19,841 bases of DNA, from contig JABANP010000742.1 in the NCBI GenBank assembly GCA_013115135.1, positions 1 through 19,841 on the forward strand, written 5' to 3'. Within the stretch, counting starts at the first letter, position 1. Every line of letters starts with the position of its first letter. Below, one piece after another: positions 9,247 through 16,952 of this stretch. Below the pieces are notes generated by a model, which was not told the origin of the DNA, did no database searches, and worked only from the letters and a program-made list of their open reading frames with translations. The position numbers were made by a program, and so were the translations under genes. The DNA comes from Perkinsus olseni. Its lineage: Eukaryota; Perkinsozoa; Perkinsida; Perkinsidae.

Positions 9247-10583
9247 TCACCTTCTTAGAGGGATTTCCATGCGCTTCATTTGAACTTTCGGAATAGGTGC
9301 CATAGTATTCCTGAACAGCGGTGTGCGCGATTGAGAGGGAATGTACCTCACGCTCTCATCATCCTCCTGGGAGTGCTCATCAGCCGTGCCATCCGAATGA
9401 AAGGCTTCTTCACCTGATGCATCCGACTGCTTACCGGTCTGAAATGAAGCTGCTATGTAGGTATACATGATAATTTTGAATAGAGCAGGTGGCTATTATG
9501 CATTACGCTCTGGTTCTGCTCCCCTATTATCCTCTTGAGATCCGCGATTTCCTTATCTTTCAACGAAATGGATCGTTTTAGGTCTTCGACATCATTTTCG
9601 AGGTTAGACCGGAAATCATATTCATACCGTTTCTGTGACAAGAAACGCGTAACAGATCACCCACAGATAAAGTCGGCAGATAATTACCTCTTCAATGTGC
9701 TCCTTGTTTTCCTCCTCGAGCTTCTTCAGCTGCAGCTGAAGATCTGCCGTCTGAAAGAGAATCAATGACTCCAGACTTATCCAGTAGAAGCGCAAAAGTT
9801 TCTCCCTAGGCCGGTGGCCGCGACATCTTCACAGTCATTTTCCTGTGCCAGACTGCCGAGCTTCCCACAATACCTCACCTGAAGTTTATGGTTCTTGACG
9901 TTCTCAGGCATACCTCGTATCTGAATCCCGAGATCCTCGTTGGTCCGCTTCAACACTGCCTCGTTTCGAATCTGAACAAACGAAATGTGTTCGGGAAGAA
10001 ACGGTAGGCACTCATGAATAACTCACCAGCGCGGCACATCTGCTTGTAGCCCCGTCCAGCAAGCTTTTAGTCTCGACAAGCTAAAATGAAGGGATAAGCG
10101 GATGAAAGAATAATTGCTGCATAGTATTGGGGAATGCAACACGTCTGCCAAGATGTACCGCCAAAGCCTACCTTCTCCCTCTCAGTCTTCATCTGCCGTT
10201 TCATTGCCCTGGTTTCTGTTCGGAGGGATTCCACTTCAGCCTGAAGCGGCTCCTCTTCAGATCTTCGTTGTTGGCTTTCTCTTTTCAGATCCTTCATCTC
10301 ATTTTCCATCTCCGCAATCCGCAGCCGCAAGGTAGCGTTCTCCTCTCCCTGGAAAGCATCATTCTCACCGCCGGTTTAACTGTTAAACTTTTAAACTTAG
10401 CGTGTCGTCACGACATTGTCGTGAGTAGCGTGCGTTTCGTCCCAGCTCGCGGAAATATGCAATGGAATAATACCAAACATATCATGCGATAAAACCATGC
10501 CAGCCCCTAACAGGGGCCCCCTATTACCATCCTCTTCATAGCAGCCCTTCGCTGTTTACCACGAGTATCATAGTGTTTCTTTT
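9247..10583 (-). pseudogene. Coiled-coil protein gene, spliced, first exon split by an LTR retrotransposon
   Basis: Exons on the minus strand: 10528-10583 (3' part of exon 1), 10172-10348, 10027-10080, 9879-9971, 9688-9750, 9507-9632, 9247-9438. All introns are phase 0, with GT donors (GTAATA, GTAGGC, GTGAGT, GTGAGG, GTAATT, GTAATG) and AG acceptors after T-rich tracts. Products of exons 2-6 are long alpha-helical stretches rich in Glu, Lys, Leu and Arg in heptad pattern (MENEMKDLKRES, LKRSISLKDKEIADLKR), typical of a dimeric coiled coil. Exon 7 is Ser/Asp/Glu-rich and ends with a basic tail (QMKRMEIPLRR). The 5' part of exon 1, with a candidate ATG, lies at 16665-16681 beyond the retrotransposon. 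With the insertion ignored the protein would be about 257 aa. The function is unknown. The present allele cannot give the intact product unless the element is removed. Confidence 0.68.
10349..10527 (-). other. Intron 1 of the coiled-coil gene, with inverted repeats
   Basis: Donor GTAATA, acceptor TTTCCAG, 179 bp. It carries two perfect small inverted repeats: 10374-10388 (GTTTAA-CTG-TTAAAC) and 10408-10424 (TCACGAC-ATT-GTCGTGA). A 4-bp one (CCCC-TAACA-GGGG) lies near 10504-10516. Confidence 0.55.
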
Positions 10584-10777
10584 TGTGATTGGTTCCGAGC
10601 CCCTTCAACTGACTCCTCATCATCGGGATACAACGCAACTGGCATAAGTGTGCAAAGAACGGATAAGGAAAGTAACAACAATAACAACTACAAGGTCCGG
10701 GAAGACCTAGCCTAGGCTAGGCTAGATTCGGGGACAGGCGTCACAAAAACACAAGGGTTTGCGTGCTGACAGTGACA
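10584..10777 (-). repeat. 3' LTR of the retrotransposon
   Basis: 194 bp, TG...CA ends, identical to the 5' LTR except for one missing C (CTCCTC versus CTCCCTC). It contains the short tandem CCTAGCCTAGGCTAGGCTAGA. No TATA box is obvious. Confidence 0.95.
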
Positions 10778-10787
10778 CGCCCCCCCA
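10778..10787 (-). other. Polypurine tract of the retrotransposon
   Basis: Read on the minus strand, a run of seven G followed by CG directly abuts the 3' LTR. This is where plus-strand DNA synthesis would be primed. The tract is short and interrupted by one C. Confidence 0.6.
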
Positions 10788-10831
10788 GCAAACCCTGCTT
10801 GTAGAGCGGAAGGTCGTTAGCACAGCCAAAC

Positions 10832-12798
10832 CTACAGATCAATACCATAATCAGAGAACCACACCTTAACCGAACGGGGGATTCGCCAGCCTCCGCGGGT
10901 TGGCAGGAAACCACGCCCGCCCAGAATGTCCTCAGAAGAGACCACCGCCTGAGTCCGCTTTCGATCCCTCGTTGGCGGCAACTTGAAAGAGCCATCTGCT
11001 TGACGATCTAGTCCTTGGACCAAGAACTTGTCATTATCGTCCATCTTCCGCATAAACTTAGCAACATAGACCTTCGTAGTGAGCTCGTCACCTTCTATTG
11101 CAGCCTCCACTCGGTACAGCAACCAGTGCTTATTCTTTTGCAACTCATCAAGTTCGACGCCGTCCGGTAACTTCCCCTTGACAGAGAAGGAGAGTCGGTC
11201 TTGAGTTGGTTTGATTGCAAAATCATAGGTTTCTCGCTCGGCCACATCGTGATAGGGAAGTAGCTGGCTCACAGACGCTGGGTCCGAACGGTCCACCAAA
11301 TGGTACAGAAAGGAGTTCGACGGGTCCCGCCGGGCGACCGTAAAAGGGCCCGAGATCTCCCTCTTGCCATTAACAAGTCGGCTCAATTTGACCGAGTCCC
11401 CAGGCTCGAAACTGAAGCGCGGGGACGTGGAAGCAACTGACCTCAATTCGGCATTGAAGGCTTCCTCTGAGCGACGGAGAGCGAAAGCTGAATAAGCCTC
11501 GCTGACGTAGTCGTGAAGCCCCGCCGCGATGGACAGGGTGGAGCTCCCGCCATCATTCTCAGTAATGGGCAGATCTAAGGGGCATGCCAGGCCAAGGGCC
11601 AGCTCGTTTGGCGTGCAGGCGGCATTACCGGATATCAAGGCGTTATTATGTACAGTGACGGCAACTTGGGCGGCAGCCCATAGGGGAAGTCTGTGGGACA
11701 AACGGCAGATCTTTTTAATTTCGCCGATGGTCCGCTCAACAAGGCCTTGGCATTCCGGCCGCCTAGCTATCCCAAGTTGGAGAGCTATTCCCCCCGAGCG
11801 TAGGAACTGATCGAATTCGGGAGATGTGTGGCTCGCGGCCCGATCACATTGGATCATCCGTGGGGGGCCATAAGTCCCGATCCAGTCCAGAACGCCGCTT
11901 ACCGCGTCCTGTACAGAAGTGGACTTCGTAGGGACGATGCGCAGGACATGAGTACCCTCATCTATCAGCACACAGTAGTACTCGTTCGAGAGTAAGGAAG
12001 AACCTGGCGACTCAGAGCCGCGGAGTTTCATGAAATCCAGCTGAACGTACTCGAACCTGCCCCTCCAGCGGCGACGGACTAGTGGTTGAGTGTTCTGAAG
12101 ATCATAGTGACGATCCATTTGACATGTCTTACAGCCCTTAATGAATCGAGTGATATCCGCCACAATCGTAGGCCACCAGAACGCCGCCCCCTCTGTTGGG
12201 TGACGGAGGGCATGCAGAGCTTTCGCAACGCCTTGGTGAATTCCACGGAAGGGATGGTCGTGGGATTGATAAATCGCCCACAGGCGACTCCGGCGATCAG
12301 GCAGGAAAATTCGCCAGCGGGGATTTTTTTCAAGAGGGTCAGATATGAAAAGTAGGCCGACGTCGTCCTCCCAGCGAAAATACGGTCCATGGGCCGAACC
12401 TTTCACGAGGTTGTCCGCGCGCAAGGACGAATTGACAGAACACGCGGCAGGTGAGGCCCCAAGGCTAGACAGTATTTCGCTGACGGGGACTCCACCGATA
12501 TCGACATCAGCGAGTTGACGAGGATCCTGTAGTACTTCCTTTACGTGGAGTAAAACATCGTCCTCAGTCATATCGGCTACGCCTCGTAGGGTGTCAGATA
12601 CAGAAGGACTCTGTGACGGATCAGAGGTGTCACCCAAGGGGTCAGGCTCAGTGGTCAGGAGGGATATACCAGAGTGTAGAGATTGGGGCGAGGCACAGAT
12701 ATCAATGGGCTCGAGGTTCGCAAATTTGTGCGAGGATCCCCTATCAAAGACAGTAGCGCATTCATCAGCAGCACTAACTACTAAGAATGTGAGGGGGA
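10832..12798 (-). CDS. Retrotransposon integrase segment of pol
   Basis: The open frame is uninterrupted from 12798 to the stop at 10832. Residue numbers below count from a TTG at 12637. An H-H-C-C zinc-binding domain (H128, H134, C169, C172) precedes the catalytic core with D201, D265 and E301, the last two separated by exactly 35 residues (DD35E). A GPF motif of the GPY/F type follows (GPFTVARRD...YHLV), then a C-terminal extension of more than 150 residues of unknown role. The enzyme would insert element cDNA into the genome. The domain lies at the end of pol, separated from the RNase H tail frame by a one-base frame change in the overlap 12781-12798. No in-frame stop is present, so this domain looks functional. 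Confidence 0.93.
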
Positions 12799-13002
12799 CT
12801 CAATAAGGTTCTGGGTATTCGACTCCGCCGGAGGGAGATTGTAAGGTCCGTCCTGGGAGACAGAATTCCCGAGCGGTGGCAGGTCAAGCTCCAAGGCTGG
12901 GTGGCGCGATAAGTAGTCCGCCAAATAATTATGCAAAACCAGATATGTGGTACAAATCAATCGGTAATCGGTAGTCTCGAGAGATCTGTTCCCGTAAGTC
13001 AT
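12781..13002 (-). CDS. RNase H C-terminal tail and linker of pol
   Basis: This frame contains HNYLADYLSRHP, the AD-x-LSR ending seen at the C-terminus of LTR-retrotransposon RNase H domains. It follows, one frame over, the HISGF end of the upstream segment at about 12940-12965. It then continues as a Pro-rich linker to a stop at 12781. It is a continuation of the RNase H domain in a different frame, not a separate gene. Confidence 0.8.
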   Translation of the reverse strand: MTYGNRSLETTDYRLICTTYLVLHNYLADYLSRHPALELDLPPLGNSVSQDGPYNLPPAESNTQNLIESPSHS

Positions 13003-14038
13003 TGAGCGACCGGCTCAGCCTCTCGAGCGCAGTACGGTCGTAGCTGCGCGAGGGTTTACTAGTTTCAAGGGCCCATGATAGGGCAGAAATATTATCACAG
13101 AAAACAACCGCCGTGTCGAAGCGGTCGCGGGCGTCCAGGAAACGCCCTAACCAGTCGTAGACACATTGCAGGCAGCGGCTCAGGGTGTGCGCCTCTTTAC
13201 GATTGATGTGCCACTTGGACGACGCATTTGAGTCGCTCCACTCACCAGCATGGGCTTCCAAAAGGTGGAAGGCGGGATTGGAGGCAGAGAGGTCCGGGGC
13301 GCTACCTTTCGGGATAGCTGAGCCCGTGTACACAAGAAAGGCCCAGCCAGATTCGCTCGCATCACAGAAACCGAGGATGTAGCGATGGTGGGTTGGAACT
13401 GACGAATGTCGGCAATTGCCGAAGTCGTCTGATTGGCCCGCGGCTATCAATTTGTTGAGGTTCTTACGGCAGGAGTCAGAGATTACCCACTGGGAGTCCC
13501 ACCCTTTACGGGTGTTGCCGTAAGGGCTGCGTCCACCCCAGCGACGTAGTTTGTCGGCTACGTATCGGGTGATTGGATGGAGACGAACCCCATCGTACAG
13601 CGCTCCCGCAATTTGGAATATTCGCCGCCGCGATACGGGGCTACTAACCGACGAGCGGTCTTCGTCGGGGGGGAGGCACTGAATGCAGAGGCCTCCGTCT
13701 TCAGATCGCGACCAGAGACAGCCCAGGTGACGCACAGCGTCGCCCGACGGTTCAACCCAATCAGTTTTTTCCCTTGGGAAGTTCGCCCCTAACAGCGGAG
13801 CTATACTGGTCATGATCGATGCCATACGGTGGCACAAGTTGGGAAGGCCGCACAAAATGATATCATCGTAGTATGGTAGGATCATCAGTCCGGGGACCAG
13901 ACTGACATATTCGCGAGTGCTGGTACAGTGGACAGGGCGGCCCAGCAATCCAGTGAGACTTGCATTCAACAATTCTCTGACCTGGCCAGCTAGGCTGGCC
14001 GGTCCGTGTGTGTCAGGCCAAACGCCAGACGGCCGCAC
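12929..14038 (-). CDS. Reverse transcriptase C-terminal half plus RNase H segment of pol
   Basis: A 369-codon open frame. The polymerase active-site motif YYDD is at residues 56-59 (catalytic aspartates at about 13862-13867). A connection segment follows (SRRRIFQIAGALYD...HPIT...K.....GWD), which resembles that of BEL/Pao elements. The RNase H catalytic residues D226 (GFCDASE), E282 (NRKEAHTL) and D315 (FCDNISALSW) come next. The first codon shown is a GTG and is not a true start. The RT fingers/palm N-terminal half lies in another frame that overlaps this one over 13990-14038, and a one-base (-1) change joins them inside the conserved FGL-x3-GPA region. Confidence 0.92.
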   Translation of the reverse strand: MRPSGVWPDTHGPASLAGQVRELLNASLTGLLGRPVHCTSTREYVSLVPGLMILPYYDDIILCGLPNLCHRMASIMTSIAPLLGANFPREKTDWVEPSGDAVRHLGCLWSRSEDGGLCIQCLPPDEDRSSVSSPVSRRRIFQIAGALYDGVRLHPITRYVADKLRRWGGRSPYGNTRKGWDSQWVISDSCRKNLNKLIAAGQSDDFGNCRHSSVPTHHRYILGFCDASESGWAFLVYTGSAIPKGSAPDLSASNPAFHLLEAHAGEWSDSNASSKWHINRKEAHTLSRCLQCVYDWLGRFLDARDRFDTAVVFCDNISALSWALETSKPSRSYDRTALERLSRSLNDLREQISRDYRLPIDLYHISGFA

Positions 14039-14778
14039 TCGAAAGCGCGGCCGTCTGACAGGATTAACAGTCTCGCTCCTTCTCCCAAGTGTACCTTATA
14101 AAATGCTTTCGACAAATCCAAAAAGGCAAGGGAGAAGGAGTCCTTCCAGTTGGCTCTTATGTAGGCAATGCAGTCCGTCACTCCCCATCCCTCGTACGAG
14201 GCAGGGGGCAGGAAGGTATTGCAATAGCGGCAATCAGTAACCAATCGACAACGTGTGGATTTGTGGGCCTTCTGTATTATTGGGAAGGAGACTGCAGGAT
14301 GACGAAGGGGAGAAAGCGGTTCGTCACACAATTGCGACTGTTCCCATTCTGCTTTGACTCCCCTTACTGGCACCTCTTTCCACCACCCGTTATCAATGAA
14401 GGTTTGCAGTTCGGAGCGGAACTGGGCTTGTTGCGCTTCAGTGAGCTTATTTATCAGAGGTACACTAAAGTCGACCGGCACGCTGGGTCTCTCCGACCTC
14501 TGTGAGTTCTTGTGGCTCACAGCGGAGTCCCACCAGACCTCGTACGCCATAGTCTGGTCAGGGTGGTCAGGGTGGTCAGGTTCCTCCGAGGATCCAGGCG
14601 CACGTAGACGGCGTATTCTACCATAGTATCGATTGGCTCCTGGCAATCGCTGGGGCTTGTCCAGTCTCCCGATCAGAGCCTCTTTAGCTCCTTGGATCTG
14701 GGAGGACAGTGACGAAAAGATGTCGCCCCGTGGGGTGGTAGTGGTCGCGAATTCGGGTAAACTTACATTTACCCCCAA
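13990..14778 (-). CDS. Reverse transcriptase N-terminal half of pol
   Basis: A 262-codon open frame. It carries the RT motifs PIIQKAHKSTRCRLVTDCR and FLDLSKAFYKVHL, the latter with the first catalytic aspartate, and ends just after LAFGL. A linker before the domain contains a Pro-Asp-His repeat (DHPDHPDQ), encoded by a 9-bp tandem triplet near 14556-14580. The frame opens in the region where the protease domain ends (about 14778-14800) and is shifted +1 relative to the protease C-terminal frame. The stop at 13990 arises only because of the downstream frame change. Confidence 0.9.
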   Translation of the reverse strand: MGVNVSLPEFATTTTPRGDIFSSLSSQIQGAKEALIGRLDKPQRLPGANRYYGRIRRLRAPGSSEEPDHPDHPDQTMAYEVWWDSAVSHKNSQRSERPSVPVDFSVPLINKLTEAQQAQFRSELQTFIDNGWWKEVPVRGVKAEWEQSQLCDEPLSPLRHPAVSFPIIQKAHKSTRCRLVTDCRYCNTFLPPASYEGWGVTDCIAYIRANWKDSFSLAFLDLSKAFYKVHLGEGARLLILSDGRAFECGRLAFGLTHTDRPA

Positions 14779-15111
14779 GCTCGCTCAGCCAGGGTCGACC
14801 AATCAACACTTGAACAGCCGGTAGATTTTCTACCACTGCAAAGGATAGGTCCGCAGAGTAACCTCCTAGGCACACTCTCAGTCTAGTGCAGCTATCGCGG
14901 TGACATTTCCCTGTATGGTCCGGACTGTGTTTGTCTCACTGACCAGCTCACACTCCACTCTAGTGGTGACATCGGAATCGATCAGATTGACGGATGACAT
15001 TGTGTCAAACCCAGCAAGGGCCGCTATGTATTGTTCCGAAGATGAGTTTGTGTTTATAAGCTTCACTGGAGCTGTCAATAGGGCGCTCATACTGGAGGCA
15101 CTCAAACTCAT
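14684..15111 (-). CDS. Retroviral-type aspartic protease of pol, in two frames
   Basis: The first part (14878-15111) contains AGFDTMSSVNLI, matching the D-[ST]-G-[AST] active-site region of retropepsins but with Met where Gly is normal. The second part (14684-14875 frame) holds the C-terminal hallmark VLIGRPWLSELG. The two parts are joined by a -1 frame change at about 14880-14900. The enzyme would process Gag and Pol. The ATG at 15111 overlaps the gag stop as TGATG, suggesting that pol starts here by re-initiation coupled to gag termination. Confidence 0.7.
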
Positions 15112-15188
15112 CAACGCAACACCGCGATCAGAATAGGCGGAAGCAGAAGAAACAGTAACTCCCCGATGAGCCTCTCACCGGGTTTTTT

Positions 15189-15230
15189 GCAATCCCGAAC
15201 TCTGTGTCCGGATTGCCCGCAACCCAGACA
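15189..15230 (-). other. CCHC zinc knuckle at the C-terminus of gag
   Basis: The minus-strand frame encodes CLGCGQSGHRVRDC, a canonical C-x2-C-x4-H-x4-C nucleocapsid knuckle, followed by KKP. It binds element RNA during packaging. The frame differs by one base from that of the preceding gag segment. Confidence 0.93.
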
Positions 15231-16451
15231 GACACCAGCTTCAAAACCGGCTCTTAACTACTTCTGCTGGCAAACCCAGCTTGGCGCTAGCCAGCTCCTT
15301 CTGTGGAGCTTTCGATTGCTCAAAGCGCTGTCTCTTACCATCAGTATGAGATCGATGTTCATCGGAAGAAGGAGAGGAGAGCCCTCGCTTCTTACCGGCA
15401 CCATGCGTATCCTCGGCCTGGGTGAAGCCAAGGTACTCATCAACAGTGGAGCAACCAGAAGAATCAGCAAGTCGTTGTACGGCACGTGCTAGATCCTGTG
15501 TGTCCTTGATGTTGGCCGAAACGTCACTTAAGCTTCCCACAAAGCAAGCGAAAGCAGTATCCTTCTCTCGGAAACGGGGGTAGTTTTTGAAGAGTGAGCT
15601 TATATAATTCGATACGGGCCTTCCAGGATATTGTAACATGACCAGTACAGACGGTAGATAATCGTCCGTGTAAATAGCTCTCTTCCTCGATTATCTTACC
15701 GAGCTCCATCTTCCCACCACGGGAAGGAATATTACACCAGCGACGTAACAGGACCACGGGGTTAGAATCTTCACGTCGTGAATCGTCTTCTAGCATCAGC
15801 TTCTCGACCTTGTCAACGATCTTATCACAGCAGGAGATCCAACCAGTGTAAAGTTCTTGAATAGTTTTCAGATACTCCTCGTTGACATCGTCATTGTCGG
15901 TGGGATCTTGGACCTTCTGCCAGTTCAGTAGGGGCGAGTCGGTGTTGACCTTGTTGTGATCATCAGCACACCTTACTTCCCTCTACCAGCATTTCCTTCA
16001 GTTGAGCCACTACATATCTTGGGAGAGTAGCAGCATAGAGTAGAATACATAAAGGGCTGGCAGACCCCTCAACAGCTTGGACACACATCTCAACCTTCCG
16101 CTTATACACACTCCAAGACCACGATTTCGGCTTGTCGATTCTGTCAATGTGGAAGCCCACTCTCTGGGGCATCAGTATGAGCTTTGATCCCCCAAGCTCT
16201 TACACACCGCGAGGACGCCACTGCCCAAGGGGCGGCCCTCACAGTTCACAAAGTTCAAGTAGGTCCAGCAAGGAGACTTGCTGCGACAACCCAGCAGTGT
16301 TTCAGCCAGTTGTAGACAAGACTGTTTAGAAGCATTACTCAAAGTCTCAGCCCAAGAAACAGAGTATGTCTTGCGAGCAGCTCGCTTCAGAGCGCTCTTC
16401 AACAAATCAGAAGAAAAGTTCGCAGAGATGGGAGTATCAGCATCCAGGGCT

Positions 16452-16469
16452 TTCTCGGATGATGCACCA
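16452..16469 (-). other. Primer binding site of the retrotransposon
   Basis: Directly after the 5' LTR the minus strand reads TGGTGCATCATCCGAGAA. It begins with TGG, complementary to the CCA end of a tRNA, with no gap to the LTR. The implied primer tRNA would start GCATCAT and have discriminator base A. I cannot name the isotype from memory. Confidence 0.75.
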
Positions 16470-16664
16470 TGTGATTGGTTCCGAGCCCCTTCAACTGACT
16501 CCCTCATCATCGGGATACAACGCAACTGGCATAAGTGTGCAAAGAACGGATAAGGAAAGTAACAACAATAACAACTACAAGGTCCGGGAAGACCTAGCCT
16601 AGGCTAGGCTAGATTCGGGGACAGGCGTCACAAAAACACAAGGGTTTGCGTGCTGACAGTGACA
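16470..16664 (-). repeat. 5' LTR of the retrotransposon
   Basis: 195 bp with TG...CA ends. It matches the 3' LTR with no substitutions and one extra C. It holds the candidate gag start codons at 16510 and 16507. The extra C puts these ATGs in frame with gag; the version in the 3' LTR would not be in frame. Confidence 0.95.
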
Positions 16665-16681
16665 TTTTCATAATTTTTCAT
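16665..16681 (-). pseudogene. 5' fragment of coiled-coil exon 1, with candidate start codon
   Basis: On the minus strand an ATG (16681-16679) begins an open frame of five full codons plus two bases, ending at the LTR boundary. When the element and one TTTT duplication copy are discounted, this frame runs directly into the frame of 10528-10579 (17 + 52 = 69 nt, a whole number of codons). That in turn joins exon 2 in phase 0. The stretch is short, so some chance remains that the match is accidental. Confidence 0.5.
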
Positions 16682-16952
16682 GCTCGATTAGACATGTAAT
16701 GACTACTGCGAAGGGACGAAGTTATTACAATGCTGAAATCGAGTACGATACGCCTTTGCTCCGAATTAGATCGGCGCTAGGTGTTGAGTGAAGCAATCCA
16801 AAGGGCATCGCTTTCGTCGTAGCGAGAGGGCCGCACTAGGCAACGACGGCGTGTACGCGAAGACGCGGAAGCAGGTGTTCGGGCACAAAGCGCTCGCCGC
16901 ATCAATCGATTTAATAGCGCAATTTCATGATTTAGTTGAACATCGTCCTCAT
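16682..16952. other. 5' flank of the coiled-coil gene, probable promoter region
   Basis: No gene is seen. It lies just upstream (on the minus strand) of the candidate ATG at 16681. TTCGCAG about 25 nt before the ATG could be a leader acceptor. A second ATG at about 16696 opens a five-codon frame ending in TGA. Confidence 0.4.

Larger units (their letters stand above)
15111..16510 (-). pseudogene. Retrotransposon gag, broken by about four single-base frame changes
   Basis: Gag is the structural protein that packages element RNA. Frames in order: 16172-16510, 15963 to about 16195, about 15660-15980, 15241 to about 15690, and 15111 to about 15260. Each is free of stops until a one-base shift, at about 16172-16200 (next to a G5 run), 15963-15985, 15660-15690 and 15231-15260. 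Segments contain capsid-like helical sequence and a Ser/Arg/Lys-rich region before a zinc knuckle. The two first ATGs (16510 and 16507) lie inside the 5' LTR and are in frame through the primer binding site. The gag stop TGA (15113-15111) overlaps the pol ATG. Confidence 0.75.
10584..16664 (-). mobile_element. Complete LTR retrotransposon, RT-RH-IN order
   Basis: A 6081-bp element with near-identical LTRs (194 and 195 bp) beginning TG and ending CA, flanked by a 4-bp direct duplication TTTT (10580-10583 and 16665-16668). Read on the minus strand it has, in order: 5' LTR (16470-16664), primer binding site directly adjoining it, gag with a CCHC knuckle, protease, reverse transcriptase, RNase H, integrase, polypurine tract and 3' LTR (10584-10777). 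The RT-RH-IN order excludes the Copia type. The integrase with a GPF motif is Ty3-like, while the RT/RH connection and the FCDASE RNase H motif recall BEL/Pao. LTRs without a single substitution indicate a recent insertion. About nine single-base frame changes break gag and pol, so this copy as written cannot make full proteins. Confidence 0.95.

Noticed and set aside
14089..14626. Plus-strand open frames inside the RT region
   Set aside because: They are antisense shadows of the RT frame, which has clear catalytic motifs on the minus strand.
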